In this document: positions 1 through 7,549 of the stretch, one piece after another
How positions within the stretch are numbered: the first letter of the stretch is position 1
Layout: the number at the start of each line of letters is the position of its first letter
Assembly: GCF_042666615.1 (NCBI RefSeq)
Contig: NZ_JBHTDD010000011.1
Location: 1-64,000 of the forward strand
Length of the DNA: 64,000 nt
From: KBS50 sp042666615
Lineage (GTDB): Bacteria; Actinomycetota; Actinomycetes; Mycobacteriales; Micromonosporaceae
Direction of reading: 5' to 3'
Position numbers and translations under genes: made by a program
The notes under the pieces: generated by a model
The model's database searches: none
Told to the model about the DNA's origin: nothing
What the model saw: the letters and a program-made list of their open reading frames with translations, nothing else

Positions 1-54
1 TGCCACCGCCACAGCCTGACCGCCACCACGCCGCCCGGCCGACAGGCCATACGG

Positions 55-89
55 CGTGTCACCCAACACCATGAACGTTGGTGGTCACG
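55..89 (-). terminator. imperfect hairpin downstream of the cyclodeaminase remnant
   Basis: Arms at 55-67 and 77-89 pair at about 10 of 13 positions around a 9-nt loop, just past the minus-strand stop codon at 93-95. A weak intrinsic terminator for the minus-strand remnant is the simplest reading. The rest of 1-92 shows no gene. Confidence 0.35.
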
Positions 90-92
90 GCA

Positions 93-190
93 CTAGCGGG
101 GGATGCGCAGGCCGAGCCCGCGCTCCTCGGCGATCCGGGCCACCCTCGCACCGAGGGCGATGTCCAGGACGGACATGCCGAAGGGGTCAC
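93..190 (-). pseudogene. C-terminal tail of an ornithine cyclodeaminase/SbnB-like protein (remnant)
   Basis: Read on the minus strand, the segment from about 190 down to the stop at 93-95 gives GDPFGMSVLDIALGARVARI and then AEERGLGLRIPR. This is the typical C-terminal end of the ornithine cyclodeaminase/mu-crystallin family, where (D/N)PFG precedes the last helix. In siderophore and peptide antibiotic clusters the SbnB branch of this family helps make 2,3-diaminopropionate. Only about 32 codons remain. Upstream of GDPFG the sequence turns abruptly into the opposite-strand NRPS, so the gene has lost its whole NAD-binding body. The frame stays open further upstream only because it is antisense to the high-GC NRPS. 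The family call rests on a short motif and I am fairly confident of it. It could be a real rearrangement scar or an assembly join. Confidence 0.6.
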
Positions 191-3100
191 CGCCGAGCGG
201 TTCGTTCCCGACCCGTACGGCGCGCCGGGCGGGCGGCTCTACCGCACCGGCGACCGGGCCCGGGTGCTGACCGGCGGCGACATCGAGTTCCTCGGCCGCA
301 CCGACGACCAGATCAAGGTTCGCGGCCACCGGGTCGAGGCCGGCGAGGTGGTGGCGGTGTTGCGCCGCCATCCGGGCATCCGGGAGGCCGTCGTCACGCT
401 GCGGGCGACGAGCGGCGGGGTGCGGGCCCTCGTCGCGTACGTCGTCACCACCAACCCGGACGCGCTGCCGGCCGACGGCGTGCGGTCGTTCGTCGCCGAG
501 GCGCTGCCGGACTACATGGTGCCCGGCTACGTGGTCGCGCTTACCGAGCTGCCACTGACCAGCAACGGGAAGACCGACCTCGCGGCGCTGCCCGATCCGG
601 ACCGCACCGCCACCGCCGCCACCGCCGAGCTGGTCGCGCCGCGGACCCCCGCCGAGGAGCAGATCGCCGCGGTCCTGCGCCGCACGTTGAACATCCCCAC
701 GGTCGGCGTCGACGACGACTTCTTCGACCTCGGCGGCGATTCGCTCAGCGCGGTGGCGCTCGTCGGTGATCTCCGGGATGCCGGCTTCGACCTCGCGGTC
801 GACGACGTCTTCGCCCAGCCGACCGTGGCGAAGCTCGCCGAGCTGGCCGGGCAGCGGGCCCCCGTCACCGGCGCGGCGCCGGGGGTGCGGCCGTTCGCGC
901 TCATCTCCGCCCGGGACCGGGCCCGGCTGCCCGACGGCGTGGAGGACGCGTTCCCGGTCTCCATGTTGCAGGCCGGCATGGTCGTCGAGATGCTCAGCGG
1001 TGGCGAGGTCAACTACTACCACAACGCGACCACCTACCAGATGCGCGACGACGCGCCTTTCGTGGCGCCCGCGTTCGAGGCGGCCGTGGCGCTGTTGGTC
1101 GAGCGTCAGGAGGTGCTGCGGACCGGTTTCGACATGACGGGCCTCTCCCAGCCGGTGCAGCTGATCCACCGCACCGCGCACCTGCCCACAAGCGTCGAGG
1201 ACGTACGCCACCTGCCGGCGGCCGATCAGGACGAGGTGGTGCGGCGCCGGATGGCGGCCGAGCGGGCCCGCCTGTTCGACCTCGCCGTGCCGTCGCTGCT
1301 GCGGCTGCACGTCGTCCTCCGGTCCGACACCCACTGGTCGCTCATCATCACGGAATGCCACCCCATCATGGAGGGGTGGAGTTACCACATGCTGCTGATG
1401 GAGCTGCTCACCTACTACCGGCAGCTTCGTGACGGTCTGCCGGTGCAGCCGGCCGCGCGGCTCGGGGTCCGCTTCGCCGACTTCATCGCCGCCGAGCAGG
1501 GCGCGATCGAGTCGCCGGAGACCCGCGGGTACTGGCACCGCGTGGTGTCCGGGTCCACCCCCTTCGCGTTGCCGTCCGGTTGGGGCTCCGCGGCGGGTCG
1601 CCGGGACCCGATCCGGGTCGAGGTGATGTTCGCCGACCTCGAGGACGGGTTGCGGGAGCTGGCCCGGACGGCGGAGGTGCCGCTCAAGGCGGTCCTGCAC
1701 GCCGCGCACCTGAAGGTGTTGAGCATGCTGACCGACGAGCCGCGGTTCTTCGACGGGCTGGTGTGCGACACCCGGCCGGAGGTGGCCGGCGCCGACCGGC
1801 TGTACGGGTTGTTCCTCAACACGGTGCCCTTCCCGTTCAGCCTCACCGCCCCGACCTGGCGTCAGCTCGTTAAGGAGGTGTTCGCCCAGGAGATCGAGTT
1901 GTGGCCGCACCGCCGGTACCCGATGGCGGCCCTGCAGCGGGAGTTGTCGCCCGGTCGCCGGCTCGTCGACGTCATGTTCAACTACCTGGATTTTCGCACC
2001 GTCGACACCGAGCTGGTGGACTTCGCCGCCAGCATCGACGACTCGCAGATCGAGTTCCAGCTCGCCACGACCGTCTTCCGGCAGGGCCTGATCAGTCTGC
2101 GGATGCATCCCGCGACGCTCAGCCGGGCCAACGGCGAGCGGCTCGCCGCCATGTACCGGCTGGTCCTGGTCGACATGGCGGCGGATGCGGACGGGGACGC
2201 GCTGGCCACCTACCTGCCCGCCGACGAGCGTCGCCGCCTGGTGGCGGACTGGAACGACACCGCCGTCGACATGCCGCCCGCCGACCTGCCCGGCGTCTTC
2301 GAGCGGCAGGTCGCGGCCACCCCGGACGCGGTGGCCGTGCTGCTCGCGGACGGCGGTGAGCTGACCTTCCGCGACCTCGACCGGCGCGCCAACCAGCTCG
2401 CCCACTACCTGCGTACCTGCGGCGTGGGGCCGGACGATTTCGTCGGCCTCCACCTCGAACCCGGTCCGGAACTGCTCGTCGGCCTGCTCGGGGTGGTCAA
2501 GGCCGGCGGCGCGTACCTGCCCCTCGACCCGTCGCATCCGGCCGAGCGATTGGCGTACGCGATGCGGGACGCGGGTGCCACCGTCGTGCTCACCCAGGAC
2601 GGCCTCGACGGCCGACTGCCCCCGGTGCCGATCGAGGTCATCTACCTGGACGGTGACTGGCCGGCGATCAACGGCCAGCCCGACGGCCCGGTTCCGCGTC
2701 GGGTGCACCCCGACAACCTGGTGTACGGGATCTACACGTCCGGGTCGACCGGGCGACCCAAGGGCGTCATGATCACCCACCGGGGGCTGGTGAACTACCT
2801 GCGCTGGGCGGTCGGCGCGTACACCCGTCCGGGCGGCACCGGCGCGCCGCTGCTCGGGTCGATCGCGTTCGACCTCACCGTGACGAACCTGCTCGTGCCG
2901 CTGGTCGCCGGCCGTCCGGTGCGGCTGTTGCCGGTGGGTGGTGAGATCCAGGCGGTCGCGGACCTGCTTCGCGGCGCCGGTTCGCTCGACCTGGTCAAGC
3001 TGACCCCCGGCCACCTGGATGTGCTCAACGACCTGATGCCGCCGCCCACGGTGGTGGATTCGGTGGGCACGCTCGTGGTCGGCGGGGAGCAGCTTCCGCT

Positions 3101-5210
3101 GGAGACCGTGCTCGGCTGGCACAACCTCGCGCCGGGGATCCGGGTGGTCAACGAGTACGGCCCCACCGAGACGGTGGTGGGTTGCGTCGTCCACGAGGTG
3201 CCCGACGATCCACGGCAGCCGGTGCCGGTCGCCATCGGACGTCCGATCGCCAACACCCGGGTGTACGTGTTGGACCGTCACCTGCAACCGGTGCCGGTCG
3301 GTGTCCGGGGCGAGCTCTACATCGGTGGTGCGGGTGTCGCCCGCGGATACCGGGCTCGGGCGGACCTGACGGCCGAACGGTTCGTGCCCGACCCCTTCGG
3401 TCCGGCCGGTGGGCGGCTCTACCGCACCGGTGACGTGGTCCGCCACCGCGCGGGCGGTGAGCTGGAGTTTCTTGGTCGGGTCGACGACCAGGTCAAGATC
3501 CACGGGTATCGGATCGAGCCGGCGGAGATCGAGGCCCGGTTGCTCGGCCATCCCGAGGTGGCGGAGGCGGTCGTCGTCGCGCGCCCCTCCGGGGCCGGGG
3601 ACCCGCAGCTGGTGGGCTACCTTGGCTGCCCGGGTCCGGATCGGCCCGCCGGGGCCGCGCTTCGGGGGTACCTGCGGGCGAGCCTGCCCGAGTACATGGT
3701 GCCTGCCGTCCTGGTCGTTCTGGAGGCCCTGCCGCGCGGCGCCGCGGGCAAGATAGATCGTCTGGCGTTGCCGTCGCCGGAGACCCCGTCCGACACGAGC
3801 GTCCCGTACGTCGCCCCGCGCAATGCCACGGAGCGTCGGCTGGCCGAGATCTGGGAGCAGATCCTCGGGGTGGACCGCATCGGTATGGACGACGACCTGC
3901 GCGAGCTGGGGGCCGACTCGCTGAGCCGGCTGCGGATGGCGGCGGCCACCGCCGAACTCGGTCTGGCGATGTCCCCGGCCGACGCGGTCGCGCACACCAC
4001 AATTGCCGGACTCGCACGTCACCTGCTGGGCGGCGACACCGAGGATCTGACCCGCACCCTGGTCCAGGACTCGGTGCTCGACGAGGCGATCCGGCCGGCC
4101 GGATCGCGGGTCGCCGATCCGGCCGGGCCGCTGCTGCTGACCGGCGCGACCGGTTTCCTCGGCGCGTTCCTGCTGCGGGAGCTGCTCGACCGGACGAGCA
4201 ACCGGGTGGTCTGCCTGGTGCGGGGTTCCTCCTCGGACGACGCGCGGCGACGGCTGTACGACGCGCTGCGGCGGTGGGAGGCGTTCCACCCGGCGGTGCC
4301 CGACCGGGTGGAGGTGGTGGTCGGTGACCTGGGCAGGCCCGCTCTGGGACTGGCCGCGGATCGCTGGCACGCACTCGCCGAGTCGGTGGCGGCGATCTAC
4401 CACTGCGGCGCCGACGTCAACGCGGTCTACCCGTACGCCGCGATGCGGGCCGTCAACGTCGAGGGCACCCGGGAGATCATCCGGCTGGCCTGTACGGGGC
4501 CGTCGACTCCGCTGCACCACGTGTCGACGATGTCGGTGTTCACCCTGGACACTCTCGACACCACGTCCGTCGACGAGGACAGCGTGCAGGAGACACCGCC
4601 CGCTACCCATTCCAGCGGGTACGGCCAGAGCAAGTGGGTGGCCGAGAACCTGGTCCGCGAGGCGGCCGGTCGCGGCCTGCCGACCACGATCTACCGGATG
4701 GCGAAGGTGTCCTGGGAGACGGTCACCGGGGTCGCCAACCCGGTCGACCAGTTCACCCGGATCCTGACCGCCTGCCTCATTCTCGGCAGCGCACCCGACA
4801 CCGACTACGCCATGACGTTGACCCCGGTCGACCGGGTGGCGGCCGGCATCGTCGAGATCTCCGGCCGGACCGACGCGTACGGACGGTGCTTCCACCTGAT
4901 CAGCGACCATCGGTTGCGGTGGAAGGACATGCGGGGCTGGATCGCCGACGCCGGTCGGCGGCTGGATCTCGTGGAGTACGCCAGGTGGCGCGAGGCGCTC
5001 GCCGAGGCCAGCGACCGTCCCGGCGGCGAGCGGCTCAAGCCCCTGGTCATGCTGCTGCCCCGGCCGGGTGACGACTTCGACCTCACCCGGTTGGAGGACG
5101 ACTACGTGCCGCCGGCACCCACCTGGTGGAGCCGGCACGGTGGGGCGATCGATCCCATCCGGCCGGCCGACTTCCGGCGGTTCCTGGACCGGTTGGACCG
5201 GGACCGTTGA
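189..5210 (+). CDS. nonribosomal peptide synthetase, 5'-truncated: (A)-PCP-C-A-PCP-thioester reductase
   Basis: The recognisable NRPS sequence begins at about 189 inside motif A7 (TAERFVPDPYG), so the first adenylation domain lacks its N-terminal two thirds. Any start codon upstream (for example at 78) lies in antisense cyclodeaminase sequence and is not credible. Then come PCP1 (LGGDSL near 730-750), a condensation domain (about 930-2200), adenylation domain 2 (about 2280-3770; TSGSTGRPKG at 2733-2766), PCP2 (LGADSL near 3906-3923) and a terminal thioester reductase (about 4120-5200) with GATGFLG at 4144-4164 and catalytic YGQSK at 4620-4634. The specificity residues of A2 read by eye are DLTKVGEVGK, one change from the published Asn code DLTKLGEVGK. 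The condensation active site reads CHPIMEG rather than HHxxxDG. The reductase predicts release as an aldehyde or alcohol. A hypothetical gene follows after 1 nt. Confidence 0.9.
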   Translation, partial: TAERFVPDPYGAPGGRLYRTGDRARVLTGGDIEFLGRTDDQIKVRGHRVEAGEVVAVLRRHPGIREAVVTLRATSGGVRALVAYVVTTNPDALPADGVRSFVAEALPDYMVPGYVVALTELPLTSNGKTDLAALPDPDRTATAATAELVAPRTPAEEQIAAVLRRTLNIPTVGVDDDFFDLGGDSLSAVALVGDLRDAGFDLAVDDVFAQPTVAKLAELAGQRAPVTGAAPGVRPFALISARDRARLPDGVEDAFPVSMLQAGMVVEMLSGGEVNYYHNATTYQMRDDAPFVAPAFEAAVALLVERQEVLRTGFDMTGLSQPVQLIHRTAHLPTSVEDVRHLPAADQDEVVRRRMAAERARLFDLAVPSLLRLHVVLRSDTHWSLIITECHPIMEGWSYHMLLMELLTYYRQLRDGLPVQPAARLGVRFADFIAAEQGAIESPETRGYWHRVVSGSTPFALPSGWGSAAGRRDPIRVEVMFADLEDGLRELARTAEVPLKAVLHAAHLKVLSMLTDEPRFFDGLVCDTRPEVAGADRLYGLFLNTVPFPFSLTAPTWRQLVKEVFAQEIELWPHRRYPMAALQRELSPGRRLVDVMFNYLDFRTVDTELVDFAASIDDSQIEFQLATTVFRQGLISLRMHPATLSRANGERLAAMYRLVLVDMAADADGDALATYLPADERRRLVADWNDTAVDMPPADLPGVFERQVAATPDAVAVLLADGGELTFRDLDRRANQLAHYLRTCGVGPDDFVGLHLEPGPELLVGLLGVVKAGGAYLPLDPSHPAERLAYAMRDAGATVVLTQDGLDGRLPPVPIEVIYLDGDWPAINGQPDGPVPRRVHPDNLVYGIYTSGSTGRPKGVMITHRGLVNYLRWAVGAYTRPGGTGAPLLGSIAFDLTVTNLLVPLVAGRPVRLLPVGGEIQAVADLLRGAGSLDLVKLTPGHLDVLNDLMPPPTVVDSVGTLVVGGEQLPLETVLGWHNLAPGIRVVNEYGPTETVVGCVVHEVPDDPRQPVPVAIGRPIANTRVYVLDRHLQPVPVGVRGELYIGGAGVARGYRARADLTAERFVPDPFGPAGGRLYRTGDVVRHRAGGELEFLGRVDDQVKIHGYRIEPAEIEARLLGHPEVAEAVVVARPSGAGDPQLVGYLGCPGPDRPAGAALRGYLRASLPEYMVPAVLVVLEALPRGAAGKIDRLALPSPETPSDTSVPYVAPRNATERRLAEIWEQILGVDRIGMDDDLRELGADSLSRLRMAAATAELGLAMSPADAVAHTTIAGLARHLLGGDTEDLTRTLVQDSVLDEAIRPAGSRVADPAGPLLLTGATGFLGAFLLRELLDRTSNRVVCLVRGSSSDDARRRLYDALRRWEAFHPAVPDRVEVVVGDLGRPALGLAADRWHALAESVAAIYHCGADVNAVYPYAAMRAVNVEGTREIIRLACTGPSTPLHHVSTMSVFTLDTLDTTSVDEDSVQETPPATHSSGYGQSKWVAENLVREAAGRGLPTTIYRMAKVSWETVTGVANPVDQFTRILTACLILGSAPDTDYAMTLTPVDRVAAGIVEISGRTDAYGRCFHLISDHRLRWKDMRGWIADAGRRLDLVEYARWREALAEASDRPGGERLKPLVMLLPRPGDDFDLTRLEDDYVPPAPTWWSRHGGAIDPIRPADFRRFLDRLDRDR

Positions 5211-5211
5211 C

Positions 5212-5811
5212 GTGGTCGCTCCTCTCGTGCGGACCACATCCGGCGGTGCGCGCCCACCGGAGCGTGGTGGTGCGTCCGGCGAGCCGGTGGAGAGTGTGTC
5301 CGGCGGCGTCGTGGCGGTCCATGCCCGTGATGGCGGGCGGGAGGTGCTGCGCAGCGATCGCCGGTTCGCGATCGCCGCGTACGATGTCGTGGCGCGCCAC
5401 CTGCTGCTGACCAGCGAGGCCGGCCTGGGTGTCGACGGCCGTCGGTGCGTCACCAGGATCGAGGTGGCGTTCGGACCGGTCTCGGCCTTCAAACTCCGCC
5501 ATGTCTATCGCGGCCTGGTCGTCCGGCTGGCCCGACGGCACGAGGCGCGGGACATGGTGGTGCCGCCGTCGTTGCCGGAGGCCGCCGGGTTGATCTTCAT
5601 GCTGGACAGTGAGGGACAATCGGATTTCGTGGTCAGTGGCGCGGTGCGCTGGTGCGAGGGCGTGCTGCGGCCGTCGGAGCGCTCCCTCCTGGACGGTCGG
5701 CGGTACCCCGTCGGTGTGGTCGATCGTGGGGTCGGTCCGGTGTGCGACGGCGCCGATCCGGTGCTGGAACCGGGGCGACGGCGCGGCCGGTGGCCCGGAG
5801 CCGTCGAGTGA
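5212..5811 (+). CDS. hypothetical protein downstream of the NRPS
   Basis: A GTG start at 5212 sits one base after the NRPS stop (5208-5210), so the two genes are probably translationally coupled. The roughly 199-residue product starts MVAPLVRTTSGGARPPERGG. It is mostly soluble, with beta-rich stretches such as VVAVHARDGGREVLRSDRRF and no membrane segment or signal peptide. I do not recognise the family. Tight linkage to the NRPS suggests a part in the same pathway, as an accessory or tailoring factor, but no catalytic motif supports that. The last 25 residues are Arg/Gly/Pro-rich and may be poorly conserved. Confidence 0.6.
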   Translation: MVAPLVRTTSGGARPPERGGASGEPVESVSGGVVAVHARDGGREVLRSDRRFAIAAYDVVARHLLLTSEAGLGVDGRRCVTRIEVAFGPVSAFKLRHVYRGLVVRLARRHEARDMVVPPSLPEAAGLIFMLDSEGQSDFVVSGAVRWCEGVLRPSERSLLDGRRYPVGVVDRGVGPVCDGADPVLEPGRRRGRWPGAVE

Positions 5812-5841
5812 CCGCCGCCGGCTCCGGTGGCCGCGCCGGGG

Positions 5842-6183
5842 TCAGTAGCGGGACCATTTCTGGTTGGCGGCGCCTGTGCAGTCCCACAGCTGGAGCTTGC
5901 CGCCGTTGCCGGTCACCCGGTCCCGGACGTCGACGCACCGGTTGGCGCTTAGGTTCACCAGGTCACCGGCGGTGGTGAGGGTGAAGCGCTGCGCCGGATT
6001 GCCGTTGCAGGTGACGAGGTTGACCTCGGTGCCGTTCGCGGTGCCGGCCCAGGCGGGATCCATGCAGATTGCCCATCGCCCGGATGGTGCCGTCGGAGGC
6101 GAATGTCCACTGCTGGGCGGCGGTGATGTTGCAGTCCCAGATCTGCAGCTTCGCGCCGTCGACCGGGTTGGCGCCGGGGTCAC
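5842..6183 (-). pseudogene. ricin-type beta-trefoil lectin (CBM13) remnant with a frameshift
   Basis: The C-terminal part reads in frame to the stop at 5842-5844: TANGTEVNLVTCNGNPAQRF, then RCVDVRDRV, LQLWDCTGAANQKWSRY. These are the repeated Q-x-W/LQLWDC signatures of ricin B-type carbohydrate-binding modules. Further upstream the lectin sequence continues only in another frame (KLQIWDCNITAAQQWTFAS, then GTIRAMG), so a one-base shift near 6060 breaks it. No catalytic domain or signal peptide precedes it, because the sigma factor promoter begins near 6194. This is the broken tail of a secreted enzyme such as a glycoside hydrolase. Confidence 0.75.
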
Positions 6184-6193
6184 CGCCTTCGGT

Positions 6194-6206
6194 TAGGTTT
6201 GTGGGC
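6194..6206 (+). promoter_or_regulatory. leaderless promoter -10 (TAGGTT) of the sigma factor gene
   Basis: TAGGTT at 6194-6199 is followed after 7 nt by the GTG at 6207. The same spacing of a TANNNT box 6-8 nt before a start codon recurs in this window (10615, 16011, 40025, 55674, 57127, 59022) and suggests a leaderless transcript. Confidence 0.45.
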
Positions 6207-7184
6207 GTGCGTGATGTGGGGACCGACGCGTCGATCGAGGGTCAACTGGAGACCCACCGGTCCGAGTTGACCGGCTACTGCTACCGGATGCTGGGGTCCT
6301 TCTTCGAGGCCGAGGACGCCGTGCAGGACGCCTTCGTCCGGGCCTGGCGCGGCTTCGACCGGCTCGACGAGCGGGCCGCGCTGCGACCCTGGCTCTACCG
6401 GATAGCGACGAACGTCTGCCTGGACATGCTCGGCAGCGCCCAACGCCGCGTCCGACCGATGGATCTGGGGCCTGCCGGGTCCGGCCACGCCACCGCCGCG
6501 GGCGAGCCGCGTCCCGACGAGATCTGGGTCGGACCGGTGCCGGACGGGCGGGTGCTGCCGGAGCGGACCGACCCGGCCGAGGTGGTCGCGGGCCGCGAGT
6601 CCGTCCGGTTGGCGTTCGTCGCCGCCCTGCAACACCTGCCGCCGCGCCAGCGGGCCGTGCTCATCCTGCGCGAGGTGCTGGCCTGGTCCGCGCAGGAGGT
6701 CGCCGACCTGCTCGGCACCACCGTCCCCAGCGTCAACAGCGCACTGCAGCGGGCCCGGGCCACGATCGCCGCCGCCGACCTCCGCGCCGACGTGCACAAG
6801 CCGCTGGACGACGAACAGAAGGAACTGCTCGCTCGCTACGTGCGGGCCTTCGAGGCGTACGACCTCGGGGCGCTCACGACGTTGCTGCACGACGACGCGA
6901 CGCTGGCGATGCCGCCGCTGCCGTTGTGGCTGCGCGGCCCGGCCGACATCCACGCCTGGATGAGCGGCACGGGCGCGGGCTGCCGGGGCTCCCGCCTGGT
7001 CCCGGTGGTGGCCAACGGCATGCCGGCATTCGGGCAGTACCGGCCGAGCCCGACCGGCTCGGGACACGACGCGTGGGCCCTGATCGTGCTGGAGCTATCC
7101 GCTGGACGGATCGCGATGGTGAACAACTTCCTCGACACCGCCCGGTTGTTCCCGCTGTTCGGGCTGCCCGCCCGGCTGGACTGA
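6207..7184 (+). CDS. ECF-type RNA polymerase sigma factor with SnoaL-like C-terminal domain
   Basis: Directs RNA polymerase to a specific promoter set. Sigma region 2 is clear (ELTGYCYRMLGSFFEAEDAV, then RPWLYRIATNVCLDML), and region 4 follows (LPPRQRAVLILREVLAWSAQ, then EVADLLGTTVPSVNSALQRA). After about residue 200 there is a SnoaL/NTF2-like domain (LARYVRAFEAYDLGALTTLL, TLAMPPLPLWLRG) as in SigG/SigJ-like large ECF factors, where the C-terminal domain tunes activity instead of a classic anti-sigma factor. The GTG at 6207 is chosen because a -10-like TAGGTT lies 7 nt upstream. GTG 6201 is the alternative. The open frame extends further upstream into the lectin remnant, which is not plausible coding. 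No anti-sigma factor gene is adjacent, but a STAS protein is encoded convergently and overlaps its 3' end. Confidence 0.88.
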   Translation: MRDVGTDASIEGQLETHRSELTGYCYRMLGSFFEAEDAVQDAFVRAWRGFDRLDERAALRPWLYRIATNVCLDMLGSAQRRVRPMDLGPAGSGHATAAGEPRPDEIWVGPVPDGRVLPERTDPAEVVAGRESVRLAFVAALQHLPPRQRAVLILREVLAWSAQEVADLLGTTVPSVNSALQRARATIAAADLRADVHKPLDDEQKELLARYVRAFEAYDLGALTTLLHDDATLAMPPLPLWLRGPADIHAWMSGTGAGCRGSRLVPVVANGMPAFGQYRPSPTGSGHDAWALIVLELSAGRIAMVNNFLDTARLFPLFGLPARLD

Positions 7185-7502
7185 CCGCTCCGGTAAGGCG
7201 TCGGCCAGGCCCAGCAGGGCGATGATCCGCAGCAGGTCCGGTCCGGCCCCGCACACGAGCAACCGCCGGCCGTACCGTCGTGCGGTCAGCCGCAGCCGGG
7301 CCAGCGCCTCGACCGTGACCACGTCCGGCCGGGCCACCCCGGACACCTCGCAGAGCACGGTGCCACGGCCGGCGTCGCGCAGCAGATCGGCGGCGCGGGC
7401 GCACAGGTCCGGAATGTCCGCGCGGGTCACCGTCGCGGGGAGGACGACGGTCGTCTCATCGGGCGCCACCTGAACAGGACCGGTCGGCGGCGCGAAACTC
7501 AT
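7095..7502 (-). CDS. STAS-domain protein (anti-sigma factor antagonist-like)
   Basis: The 135-residue product has a STAS core: TTVVLPATVTRADIPDLCAR, an alternating helix/strand body, and a VSGVARPDVVTVEALARLRL segment at the place where SpoIIAA-type antagonists carry the phosphorylatable Ser. Here the local residues are Ala/Arg/Pro/Asp rather than a clear D-S pair, so phospho-switching is doubtful. The last 30 or so residues (Gln/Glu/Pro-rich) overlap the 3' end of the sigma gene by 90 nt on the other strand. It is divergent from the FAD oxidase, with 47 nt between starts. A role in sigma-factor or stress control is a family inference. Confidence 0.65.
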   Translation of the reverse strand: MSFAPPTGPVQVAPDETTVVLPATVTRADIPDLCARAADLLRDAGRGTVLCEVSGVARPDVVTVEALARLRLTARRYGRRLLVCGAGPDLLRIIALLGLADALPERSVQPGGQPEQREQPGGVEEVVHHRDPSSG

Positions 7503-7549
7503 CGCTGCCGTGCCGATGAATCACGCGGACCCGACCGGTCTGGATCGAC

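Noticed and set aside
78..188. Start of the NRPS gene at 78
   Set aside because: Residues 1-37 of that frame are antisense to the cyclodeaminase tail and have no NRPS similarity.
93..5492. 1,799-codon open frame on the minus strand opposite the NRPS
   Set aside because: It is a codon-bias shadow of the NRPS, rich in Arg/Gly/His/Gln with no domains. Only its last 32 or so codons (93-190) are real cyclodeaminase sequence.
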